Positions 16,142 to 23,961 of a stretch of 64,000 nucleotides of DNA are shown piece by piece (position 1 is the stretch's first letter; the number at the start of each line of letters is the position of its first letter). Source of the DNA: Pseudomonas_T sp032052615 (GTDB lineage Bacteria > Pseudomonadota > Gammaproteobacteria > Pseudomonadales > Pseudomonadaceae); contig DAMBWF010000010.1 in NCBI GenBank assembly GCA_032052615.1, positions 62,001 to 126,000 on the forward strand, written 5' to 3'. Below the pieces are notes generated by a model. That model ran no database searches and was not told the origin of the DNA. It saw only the letters and a list, made by a program, of their open reading frames with translations. A program made the position numbers and the translations under genes.

Positions 16142-17130
16142 GCGGCGCGATGCGCCTCGTCGCGTTGCTGGCGGCATTCTCCCCCCTGGCGGCCATGGCC
16201 CAGGACGCTCCCTGGCCCGAGCTGCGGCTGGAGCGGGAATACACGGTGGACGGCATGCCCGGCGGCAATCTCTCCGGCCTCGCCTGGTGTGGCGACGCCC
16301 TGTGGAGCGTGTCGGACCGCGAGGACGACCGGGTCTACCGGTTGCGCGCCGACGACGCCCTGCTACGGGCCGAGGCGGAGCCCTTCGAGGTCGGGCCGCC
16401 GCCCGACAACGGCTTGCCCTGGGGCCAGCGCATGCGTACTTGGCTCACCGGCCTGGCGCGGGGCGGCCAACTGGACTTCGAGGGGCTGAGCTGCGACAGC
16501 GCGGGCAACCGCTACCTGGTCAGCGAGGCCCGGGCCGCGGTGCTGCAACTGCCGCCGGGGGGCAGCCCGCGCTGGCTCGATCTGCCGGAGAACTTGGTAC
16601 GCCAGGCCCGTGGCAGCGGCATGCTGGTGACCTTCAACGCCATGTTCGAGGGCATCGCCGTGGACCCGGCGGGCGAGCGTCTGTGGCTGGCCGCCGAGCG
16701 CGAGCGCCGCGGCCTGCTGGTGCTGCACAAGCAGCAGACCGCCTGGAGTTGCACCGGCGGCTGCGTGCTGTTCAGCGAGGGCGGTAGCGAGCCGGCGCCA
16801 GCGGCCCAGGGCGGCAAGGTGCTGTCCCGGGACTTCTCCGATCTGGCGTTCCATGCCGGCAAGCTCTTCACCCTGGAGCGGCAGGGCTACCGCCTGTGCC
16901 GGCGCAAGTCGGCGGACGGCAGCGTCGAGCGTTGCTGGTCCTTCGCCGCCGAGGCCCTGACAGATGCCCGGCGCTATTCGCTGGACTATGGCACCGCCGA
17001 GGCGCTGTGGCTGGACGAACGCGGCGCTTGGATCGGCGTCGACAACGGCGGTCATCGCCGGGGCGATGGCGAGGACCGGCCGATCGTCTGGCGCTTCGCC
17101 GCCCCCGATGGCGGCTGGAGCGCGCCATGA
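16138..17130 (+). CDS. Secreted phytase-esterase-like beta-propeller protein
   Basis: 330 residues with an N-terminal signal peptide (MRLVALLAAFSPLAAMA then QDAPWP). The body has beta-propeller-style repeats, for example LSGLAWCGDALWSVSDRED, FEGLSCDSAGNRYLVSE and FEGIAVDPAGERLWLAAE, typical of the 'esterase-like activity of phytase' (Phytase-like) family. Four cysteines (CTGGC and CRRKS/RCW) could form disulfides in the periplasm. The GTG at 16138 overlaps the parE stop and has GAGG 7 bases upstream; ATG 16150 is the alternative start. Substrate unknown. It lies between parE and parC, an arrangement also known in P. aeruginosa. Confidence 0.8.
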   Translation: MSGAMRLVALLAAFSPLAAMAQDAPWPELRLEREYTVDGMPGGNLSGLAWCGDALWSVSDREDDRVYRLRADDALLRAEAEPFEVGPPPDNGLPWGQRMRTWLTGLARGGQLDFEGLSCDSAGNRYLVSEARAAVLQLPPGGSPRWLDLPENLVRQARGSGMLVTFNAMFEGIAVDPAGERLWLAAERERRGLLVLHKQQTAWSCTGGCVLFSEGGSEPAPAAQGGKVLSRDFSDLAFHAGKLFTLERQGYRLCRRKSADGSVERCWSFAAEALTDARRYSLDYGTAEALWLDERGAWIGVDNGGHRRGDGEDRPIVWRFAAPDGGWSAP

Positions 17131-17164
17131 AGCATTTCCCGAACACTCGCGGAGACCTGTCGTC

Positions 17165-17512
17165 ATGAGCGGATCGATCCTGGCCACCGTGCCGGTGCTG
17201 GCTTCCTTGGACCTCGGCGAAAGCCTCGCCTTCTACTCCGGGCGCCTGGGCTTCGAGGTCCGCCTGCGGACGGACGACTGCCTGATCGTCGCCCGCGATG
17301 GCGCCGAGCTGCACTTCTGGCTCTGTCCGGACCGTTACTTGGCGGAGAACACCTCCTGCTACGTGCGCTGCGTCGACAGCGAGGCGCTGCACCGCGAGTT
17401 CCAGTCCCGCGGGCTGGACCTGGCGCCGCCGGCGCTGCGCGCCTGGGGCATGAAGGAACTGTACGTCATCGACCCCCACGGCAATCTTCTGAAATTCGGC
17501 GAGCCGGCATGA
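17165..17512 (+). CDS. VOC-family protein (bleomycin-resistance/glyoxalase fold)
   Basis: 115 residues, one VOC module of two beta-alpha-beta-beta-beta units. The pattern SLDLGESLAFYSGRLGFEV, then GAELHFWLC, then KELYVIDPHGNLLKFGE matches bleomycin-resistance-type members: His and the C-terminal Glu stand at the usual metal or ligand positions. BRP-like members bind and sequester drugs, others are dioxygenases or isomerases; the length favours a BRP-like dimer. GGAG lies about 10 bases before the ATG. Sits between the phytase-like gene and parC in the same direction. Confidence 0.85.
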   Translation: MSGSILATVPVLASLDLGESLAFYSGRLGFEVRLRTDDCLIVARDGAELHFWLCPDRYLAENTSCYVRCVDSEALHREFQSRGLDLAPPALRAWGMKELYVIDPHGNLLKFGEPA

Positions 17513-17564
17513 GCCCTGTCTTCACCGGCCTCGTCGCCGACCCTCTTCGCAGCGGAACCCTTCG

Positions 17565-19826
17565 ATGAGCGAATCCCTCGACCTGAGCCTGGAAGGCGTG
17601 GAACGGCGTTCCCTCGCCGATTTCACCGAGCAGGCTTACCTCAACTATTCCATGTACGTGATCATGGACCGCGCGCTGCCGCACATCGGCGATGGCCTCA
17701 AGCCGGTGCAGCGGCGCATCGTCTACGCCATGAGCGAACTGGGCCTGGACGCCGATTCCAAGCACAAGAAATCGGCGCGGACCGTCGGCGACGTGCTCGG
17801 CAAGTACCACCCCCATGGCGATTCCGCCTGCTACGAGGCCATGGTGCTGATGGCTCAGCCGTTCAGCTACCGCTACACCCTGGTGGACGGGCAGGGCAAC
17901 TGGGGCGCGCCGGACGATCCCAAGTCCTTCGCCGCCATGCGCTACACCGAGGCGCGGTTGTCGCGTTATTCCGACGTGCTGCTGTCCGAGCTGGGCCAGG
18001 GCACGGTGGACTGGGTGCCGAACTTCGACGGCACCCTCGACGAGCCGGCGACCTTGCCGGCGCGCCTGCCCAACCTGCTGCTCAACGGCACCACCGGCAT
18101 CGCCGTGGGCATGGCCACCGACGTGCCGCCCCATAACCTGCGGGAAGTCGCCACCGCCTGCGTGCGCCTGCTGGACGAGCCGGACGCCACGGTGGCGCAG
18201 CTCTGCGAGCACCTGCCCGGCCCCGACTATCCCACCGAGGCGGAGATCGTCACGCCCCGGGCCGACCTGCTGAAACTCTACGAGACCGGTCGTGGCTCGG
18301 TGCGCATGCGCGCCGTGTACCGGGTCGAGGACGGCGACGTGGTGGTCACCGCGCTGCCCCACCAAGTCTCCGGCGCCAAGGTGCTGGAGCAGATCGCCGC
18401 CCAGATGCAGGCGAAGAAACTGCCGATGGTGGCCGACCTGCGGGACGAGTCGGACCACGAGAACCCCTGCCGCATCGTCATCATCCCGCGCTCCAACCGC
18501 ATCGACGTGGACGGGCTGATGCAGCACCTGTTCGCCACCACCGATCTGGAGTCCAGCTACCGGGTCAACACCAACGTCATCGGCCTCGATGGCCGTCCCC
18601 AGGTGAAGAACCTGCGGCAGTTGCTGGGCGAGTGGCTGCAATACCGGATCGGCACCGTGCGCCGGCGCCTGCAATTCCGCCTGGACAAGGTGGAAAAGCG
18701 CCTGCACGTGCTGGAGGGCCTGCTGGTCGCCTTCCTCAACCTCGACGAGGTGATTCAGATCATCCGCAGCGAGGACCAACCCAAGCCAGTGCTGATGGCG
18801 CGCTTCGGCCTCAGCGATATCCAAGCCGATTACATCCTCGACACCCGCCTGCGCCAACTGGCCCGGCTGGAGGAAATGAAGATCCGTGGCGAGCAGGAGG
18901 AACTGGCCCAGGAACGCGCCAAGCTGCAGGCCCTGCTGGGCAGCGAGGCGAAGCTGAAGAAGCTGGTGCGCAAGGAACTGCTGGAAGACGCCGAGCGCTA
19001 CGGCGACGCGCGCCGCTCGCCGATCGTCGCCCGGGGCGAAGCGAAGGCCCTGTCGGAAACCGAGCTGATGCCCACCGAGCCGGTCACCGTGGTGCTCTCG
19101 GAGAAAGGCTGGGTGCGTTGCGCCAAGGGGCACGACATCGACGCCGCCGGCCTCTCCTACAAGGCCGGCGACGGCTTCAAGACGGCCGCCGCCGGTCGCT
19201 CCAACCAGTTCGCGGTCTTCATCGACTCCAGCGGCCGCAGCTATTCCCTGGCGGCCCACTCGCTGCCTTCCGCCCGAGGCCAGGGCGAGCCGCTGACCGG
19301 GCGCCTGACGCCGCCGCCGGGGGTGTCCTTCGACTGCGTGCTGCTGCCCGACGACGACGCGCTATACGTCATCGCCTCGGACGCCGGCTACGGGTTCGTG
19401 GTCAAGGGCGAGGACCTGCAAGCGAAGAACAAGGCCGGCAAGGCCCTGATCAGCCTGCCGGCGGGCGCCCGGGTGCTGGCGCCGCGTCCCTTGGCGAACC
19501 GCGACAGCGACTGGCTGGCGGCGGTGACTAGCGAGGGGCGCCTGCTGGTGTTCCCGGTGCGCGACCTGCCGCAACTGGCCAAGGGCAAGGGCAACAAGCT
19601 CATCGGGATTCCCGGCGAGCGGGTCGCCAGCCGCGAGGAGTACGTGGTCGACCTGGCGGTGCTGCCCGAAGGCGCGACCTTGGTGCTGCAGGCCGGCAAG
19701 CGACCCCTGTCGCTGCGAGCCGCCGACCTCGAGCACTACAAGGGCGAGCGTGGCCGCCGAGGCAACAAGTTGCCCCGGGGCTTCCAGCGGGTCGATGCCT
19801 TGCAGGTCGAGCGCGGTGGGGAATGA
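17565..19826 (+). CDS. parC: DNA topoisomerase IV subunit A
   Basis: 753 residues. ParC cuts and rejoins DNA: the catalytic tyrosine is Tyr127 in AAMRYTEARLSRYSD. The quinolone-resistance region reads GKYHPHGDSACYEAM, with Ser87 and Glu91 both wild type by the usual numbering. The C-terminal third holds the ParC beta-pinwheel repeats that bind DNA (for example GWVRCAKGHDID and AGKALISLPAGARV). ATG 17565 gives MSESLDLSLEGVE, the expected N-terminus. Works with ParE from 14252; the two genes are separated by two unrelated small genes, so subunit balance relies on a shared or internal promoter. Confidence 0.98.
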   Translation: MSESLDLSLEGVERRSLADFTEQAYLNYSMYVIMDRALPHIGDGLKPVQRRIVYAMSELGLDADSKHKKSARTVGDVLGKYHPHGDSACYEAMVLMAQPFSYRYTLVDGQGNWGAPDDPKSFAAMRYTEARLSRYSDVLLSELGQGTVDWVPNFDGTLDEPATLPARLPNLLLNGTTGIAVGMATDVPPHNLREVATACVRLLDEPDATVAQLCEHLPGPDYPTEAEIVTPRADLLKLYETGRGSVRMRAVYRVEDGDVVVTALPHQVSGAKVLEQIAAQMQAKKLPMVADLRDESDHENPCRIVIIPRSNRIDVDGLMQHLFATTDLESSYRVNTNVIGLDGRPQVKNLRQLLGEWLQYRIGTVRRRLQFRLDKVEKRLHVLEGLLVAFLNLDEVIQIIRSEDQPKPVLMARFGLSDIQADYILDTRLRQLARLEEMKIRGEQEELAQERAKLQALLGSEAKLKKLVRKELLEDAERYGDARRSPIVARGEAKALSETELMPTEPVTVVLSEKGWVRCAKGHDIDAAGLSYKAGDGFKTAAAGRSNQFAVFIDSSGRSYSLAAHSLPSARGQGEPLTGRLTPPPGVSFDCVLLPDDDALYVIASDAGYGFVVKGEDLQAKNKAGKALISLPAGARVLAPRPLANRDSDWLAAVTSEGRLLVFPVRDLPQLAKGKGNKLIGIPGERVASREEYVVDLAVLPEGATLVLQAGKRPLSLRAADLEHYKGERGRRGNKLPRGFQRVDALQVERGGE

Positions 19827-19988
19827 CGGACGCGCGCATGGTGTCGATGGCGTACGGATTTTCCGGCCCGGGGGCTCTGGAGTCGGATGCCACATTCGCG
19901 GATGATAGGCACCCCCCGCCGACACGCGCCGCCACGTTGGCGCGCCCTTGTCGTCGGCGCTCGGGTTGTCGCTAACGAGATGACTGTA

Positions 19989-20714
19989 ATGACTAGGGTT
20001 CGACTCCCCCTCATCCTCCTGCTGGCCGGCCTGTTGGGGCTCGGCGGTTGCGCCGCCCGCGCGCCGACCCCGCTGTACCGGCTGGACAATGGCAGCCCGA
20101 CGCTGCCCAAACAGAATCAAGGCGTATCGGTGCTGCTCGGCCCGGTGCACGTGGCCGACTACCTGCAACGCGAAGCGTTGCTGCAGCGCCATGCCGACGG
20201 CAGCCTGGTGGCCGCCCGAGACGGCCGGTGGGCCGGCAGCCTGGCGGCCGATATCGATCAGGTTCTGCTACGCCAGTTGGCTTCGCGCCTGGACAGCCAG
20301 CGGCTGGTGCTGGCGCCGAACCAGGCCGGGTTCAACCCCGACGTGCAAGTACTGCTGAACATCAGCCGGTTCGATTCCGGCCCGGATCTGCCCGCCGTGC
20401 TGGAGGCGCAGTGGCGCTTGCTGGACCGCAACGGCCGCCTGCGGGACAGCCGCCTGGTGCGCCTGGAGGAGCCGCACCAGGGCTCGCCCGCCGCCCAGGT
20501 GGAAGCCCAGAGCGTGCTCTTGCGCCGCTTGGCGGAGCAGCTCTCCATCGCCGTGCAGCCACTCGCCAACGCCCAGGCCGCCGTGGCTCCGGTATCCGCC
20601 AGCGAGTCCGCCAAGCCGGCCCAGACGCCGGCGGCCCGGGCCCGCACCTTGGAAAAGCCGCGCATCCCCGTGGTGTCGCCGGTCCGCAATGACGTGGAAG
20701 TGTTCCGCTTCTGA
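19989..20714 (+). CDS. PqiC-like ABC-transport auxiliary lipoprotein
   Basis: 241 residues with a lipoprotein signal MTRVRLPLILLLAGLLGLGGC; the lipobox is LGGC, so the protein is probably anchored in the outer membrane. After it comes PTPLYRLD, the typical start of the PqiC/DUF330 (ABC-type transport auxiliary) domain, then GPVHVADYLQREALL and VLLNISRFD. PqiC works with PqiA/PqiB, MCE-type proteins for lipid transport between membranes, but no pqiAB is nearby here. The C-terminus (from about residue 195) is Ala/Pro-rich and ends VRNDVEVFRF. ATG 19980 is an alternative start. Confidence 0.85.
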   Translation: MTRVRLPLILLLAGLLGLGGCAARAPTPLYRLDNGSPTLPKQNQGVSVLLGPVHVADYLQREALLQRHADGSLVAARDGRWAGSLAADIDQVLLRQLASRLDSQRLVLAPNQAGFNPDVQVLLNISRFDSGPDLPAVLEAQWRLLDRNGRLRDSRLVRLEEPHQGSPAAQVEAQSVLLRRLAEQLSIAVQPLANAQAAVAPVSASESAKPAQTPAARARTLEKPRIPVVSPVRNDVEVFRF

Positions 20715-20720
20715 TTTCCT

Positions 20721-20744
20721 GGCCGCCTCGGCGGCCTTCTTTCT
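20721..20744 (+). terminator. Intrinsic terminator after the PqiC-like gene
   Basis: GGCCGC, loop CTCG, GCGGCC, then TTCTTTCT. A 6-bp GC stem with a T-rich tail, 7 bases past the stop. Confidence 0.75.
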
Positions 20745-20989
20745 CCTCGCGCCCGCCGCTCGCGTTGTCATGCCTGGAGCATTCGACTGTTCATGCCGGT
20801 GCGCGCCAGGCTTGGCGGCCCCTGGGCCTGTGTCCGGCGGCGAGCTTGTCCGGCCCTGCCAAGCCGCTTCGACGACGTCCGTGACAGGCGCTGCCAGGGA
20901 CGATAGAGCCGCCCGACGATCCACCGTGGGAACGGCCGCCCATGGAGGAAGGAACGCATCGGCCCGGGGGCGCGGCCGGGCCGGGTGGG

Positions 20990-22531
20990 TCAGCGCCGCT
21001 CGTGCATGCGCGTCAGTTGGCGCTCCAGCAGGGCGGGGTAGGGGTCGAGCAGGCGTTCGACGCAGCAGGCGCCTTCCGGACTGGCGATGGCGCGAATCCG
21101 GGCGCGCTGACGAACCAGGGGATCGTCGGCGATGGCGCGCTCCACCAGCAGCAGGTTGCGGCTGTGCTGGCTCAGGGCGATGGCGCTCTGGGTGGTCTCG
21201 TCCAGCAACAGGTCGCCCTGGCCCAGGGCGCTGAGGTCGCCGCCCTGGGTCAAGCCCAATTGCAACTGCAAGGCGATGCCGCTATCGGCCACCTCGATCT
21301 GCAAGGCGTGTCCCAGGGCGCGCAGCAGCTCGCCGCAGCACAGGGCATGGGTGAGGTATTCCTCGGCATTGTCGCGGCTATGGAACAGCATCAGGCTGCC
21401 GCCGTCGCTCAGGGTATGCAGGCGGCCTTGATACAGCTCCGCGGCTTGGTCCAGGCAATCGCGGTAGCGTTGCAGCAGGTCCAGCAGGCGGGAGCGGGGC
21501 AGCCGGCGCAGTTGGTCCTGGGCGCCCAGTTGGATCGCCAGCACGGCGCTGTGCTGGGCCTTGGCCGGCGCGGCCGGTGCATAGGGCGCCGCCGGTTCGG
21601 CCGCCTGGGGCCGCAGTTCGGAGAACGGGTCGTCGTCGTCCGGCGCGAACGAGGTCGGGGCGGGCGTGTCGTCGATGTCGTAGCGCGTGTCGCGCAGGTC
21701 GCGAATCTGGAATCCGGGTTCGTCGTCGTAGCGCTCGTCGATGCCGCTGTCGCTGGGCGTCACCTTCACATCGTAGGCATCGTCCTCGTCGGGGAAGAAG
21801 ATATCCTCGTCCTGCGCGACCACCGGGGCTGGCGGCTTCTCCGGAACCAGTAGACTTTGCAACTGGCGCGCCAGGTCGCCGATCTCGTCCTGGCGGTCGG
21901 CGGCGGGGGCCGGGTCGTCCGGGTCGCGCAGCCAGACACGTAATTGCAACAGCGGCGTGGAAATATGCCGGCCCAGGCGCAGGCTCAGGGATAGGGTCAG
22001 GGCCAGCAGGATCAGACTGATGAGCCCCATGCTCTGCAGGCTGATGGTCATCGGTTGCTGGAACTGCTGCATGTCCAGGCTCAGCCGCAGGTGGCCGGCG
22101 ATGACTTCCTGGAAGGTGATCGGCGTGGAGTACAGGCCCTCGGTCTCTCCCAGCAGGCCCTGCTTGGGCCGCGAACCGGCCTCGGCGAGGATGCGGTTGT
22201 CCACGCTGTAGATCGCCGCGTGAGCAACCAGCGGGTTCTTCACCAAGTTGTTGAGCAGGACGTTGAGGCTGAGGATATCGTTGGAGACCAGCAGCTCGGT
22301 GGCGGACGCGGCGGTCTGGCTGGTGAGGCTCTGGCCCAGCGCGTCGGCCTGTTGCTGCATGGCCTGCTTGAACTGCATGCCCATGACCCAGGCATAGATC
22401 ACCAGGGCCAGGGCCACCAGCACCACGGTGTGGCTGACGATGCGCAGCGCGAGGGGAATGCGCCGCTGGCGCAGGGCGTGGAAGATCAGCAGGAAGAAAT
22501 TATCGGGTTTGACGGACGTGGGCCGGGTCAC
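20990..22531 (-). CDS. YtjB-like membrane protein with HAMP and degenerate nucleotidyl-cyclase-like domain
   Basis: 513 residues. Layout: cytoplasmic N-terminus, TM1 about 29-51, periplasmic part 52-163, TM2 about 164-184, HAMP-like 185-228, an acidic linker 229-325 (many Asp-rich blocks), then a folded domain 326-480. The membrane half resembles E. coli YtjB (Smp), whose gene also sits beside serB. The last domain reads like a class III nucleotidyl cyclase: VLAIQLGAQDQL, RLHTLSDGGSLMLF, LQLQLGLTQGGDL and a following LVERAIADD segment, but both catalytic Asp positions are lost (Gln at the first, GD changed to DG at the second). Probably catalytically dead and regulatory. Start is GTG 22531 with AAGAG upstream. 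Divergent from serB. Confidence 0.8.
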   Translation of the reverse strand: MTRPTSVKPDNFFLLIFHALRQRRIPLALRIVSHTVVLVALALVIYAWVMGMQFKQAMQQQADALGQSLTSQTAASATELLVSNDILSLNVLLNNLVKNPLVAHAAIYSVDNRILAEAGSRPKQGLLGETEGLYSTPITFQEVIAGHLRLSLDMQQFQQPMTISLQSMGLISLILLALTLSLSLRLGRHISTPLLQLRVWLRDPDDPAPAADRQDEIGDLARQLQSLLVPEKPPAPVVAQDEDIFFPDEDDAYDVKVTPSDSGIDERYDDEPGFQIRDLRDTRYDIDDTPAPTSFAPDDDDPFSELRPQAAEPAAPYAPAAPAKAQHSAVLAIQLGAQDQLRRLPRSRLLDLLQRYRDCLDQAAELYQGRLHTLSDGGSLMLFHSRDNAEEYLTHALCCGELLRALGHALQIEVADSGIALQLQLGLTQGGDLSALGQGDLLLDETTQSAIALSQHSRNLLLVERAIADDPLVRQRARIRAIASPEGACCVERLLDPYPALLERQLTRMHERR

Positions 22532-22563
22532 GGAGCGCGGCTCTTTCGGACAGAGTTGGTCGC

Positions 22564-22592
22564 GCAGTATACGGAAAGCCTTTCGGTCGCTA
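22564..22592 (-). promoter_or_regulatory. Candidate promoter for the YtjB-like gene
   Basis: Minus strand: -35 TTTAGC (22592-22587), 17-base spacer, -10 TATACT (22569-22564) followed by GCGCGACC. Start near 22557, 25 bases before the GTG. Confidence 0.5.
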
Positions 22593-22670
22593 AAGAATCA
22601 AACTCACCGGTGGTCAGCGGCGCGGCGTGACGCCGCCGGCGCTTTTCCCGCCCCCGGGGATTTTGCGCGG

Positions 22671-22676
22671 TAGAAT
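22671..22676 (+). promoter_or_regulatory. Candidate -10 element for serB
   Basis: TAGAAT followed by GGCCGCC; start near 22683, about 25 bases before the TTG start of serB. No clear -35. Confidence 0.45.
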
Positions 22677-22707
22677 GGCCGCCTTCGTTATTAGGGGAGG
22701 TGGGGCG

Positions 22708-23925
22708 TTGCGCGAGATAGTCCTGATCAACATCACCGGGGAAGATCGCCCCGGCCTGACGGCGGCGATCGCCGGCGTGCTGGCCCAGGGCGGCGTCACG
22801 ATCCTGGACATCGGCCAGGCGGCGGTTCACGGCATGCTGTCCTTCGGCCTGCTGGTGGAGATTCCCGGCACCGACACGGCGGCGGCATTGCTCAAGGGCG
22901 TGCAGCAGGCGGCCCACGAACTGGATCTTCAGGTGCGTTTCACGCCCGTCCCGGAAGCGGACTATCGGCAGTGGGTGGAGCGCCAGGACAAGGGCCGCTA
23001 CGTGGTTACCCTGCTCAGCCGCAAGGTCAGCGCCGAACATCTGCAGCGGGTCAGCGCCATCGTCGCCCGGCATGGCCTGAACATCGATCGCATCGACCGG
23101 CTGTCCGCCCGCCTGCCCTTGGACGACGAGGCCGGCACCCCCGGCAAGGGCTGCCTGGAATTCGCGGTGAGCGGCGACCCGAGCGATCTCGAGACGCTGC
23201 GCGCCGATTTCTTCGAGGCGGCCCAGGCCCTGGACGTGGATATCGCGTTCCAGGTGGAGAGCGTGTTCCGCCGCAACCGCCGGCTGGCGGTGTTCGACAT
23301 GGACTCGACCCTGATCGAGGCGGAAGTGATCGACGAACTGGCGAAGGCCGCTGGCGTCGGCGAGAAGGTCGCCGCCATCACCGAGCGGGCCATGCGCGGC
23401 GAGTTGGATTTCCGCGCCAGCTTCAAGGAGCGCTTGGCGCTGCTCAAGGGGCTGCCCGAGGACGTGCTGGCGGGCATCGGCGCCTCCCTGCGCTTGACCG
23501 AAGGCGCGGAGGTGCTGTTCGCCGAACTCAAGCGCCTGGGCTACAAGACCGCGATCCTGTCCGGCGGCTTCAGTTATTTCGCTCGCCAGGTGCAGCAAAA
23601 GCTGGGCATCGACTACGTGTTCGCCAACGAACTGGAAATCGTCGACGGCCACCTCACCGGCGTCGCGGTGGAACCCATCGTCGATGCCCAGCGCAAGGCC
23701 GACCTGTTGCGGGAACTGACCGAGCGGGAAGGGCTGCAATTGGAACAGACCCTCGCCGTGGGCGACGGCGCCAACGACCTGCCGATGCTGGCCCTGGCCG
23801 GCCTGGGCGTGGCGTTCCGGGCCAAGCCGCTGGTGCGGCGCTCGGCCAAGCAGGCCATCACCACCCTGGGCCTGGATGGCGTGCTCTATCTGCTGGGGTA
23901 CCGCGACCGCGAGAACGGTCGCTGA
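22708..23925 (+). CDS. serB: Phosphoserine phosphatase with two ACT domains
   Basis: 405 residues. The C-terminal HAD phosphatase removes phosphate from phosphoserine, the last step of serine synthesis: DxDxT motif FDMDSTLIE, motif II ILSGGFSYF, and motif IV GDGANDLPML. The N-terminal half holds two ACT domains (REIVLINITGEDRPGLT and the GRYVVTLLSRKVSAEHLQR block), the long Pseudomonas layout, compared with about 320 residues in E. coli; ACT domains suggest amino-acid feedback. Start is TTG 22708, 7 bases after GGGGAGG; upstream in-frame ATGs lack ribosome sites and would add an unrelated leader. Confidence 0.97.
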   Translation: MREIVLINITGEDRPGLTAAIAGVLAQGGVTILDIGQAAVHGMLSFGLLVEIPGTDTAAALLKGVQQAAHELDLQVRFTPVPEADYRQWVERQDKGRYVVTLLSRKVSAEHLQRVSAIVARHGLNIDRIDRLSARLPLDDEAGTPGKGCLEFAVSGDPSDLETLRADFFEAAQALDVDIAFQVESVFRRNRRLAVFDMDSTLIEAEVIDELAKAAGVGEKVAAITERAMRGELDFRASFKERLALLKGLPEDVLAGIGASLRLTEGAEVLFAELKRLGYKTAILSGGFSYFARQVQQKLGIDYVFANELEIVDGHLTGVAVEPIVDAQRKADLLRELTEREGLQLEQTLAVGDGANDLPMLALAGLGVAFRAKPLVRRSAKQAITTLGLDGVLYLLGYRDRENGR

Positions 23926-23932
23926 TGCGAGG

Positions 23933-23955
23933 GGCCCGGGCGGGACGCCCGGGCC
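23933..23955. terminator. Perfect 10-bp hairpin between convergent serB and fimX
   Basis: GGCCCGGGCG, loop GGA, CGCCCGGGCC. Lies between the two stops (23925 and 23962). Very stable, but no T-run on either strand. Confidence 0.55.
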
Positions 23956-23961
23956 TGTGGG

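Noticed and set aside
17800..17840. Quinolone-resistance mutation in ParC
   Set aside because: Ser87 and Glu91 are both wild type.
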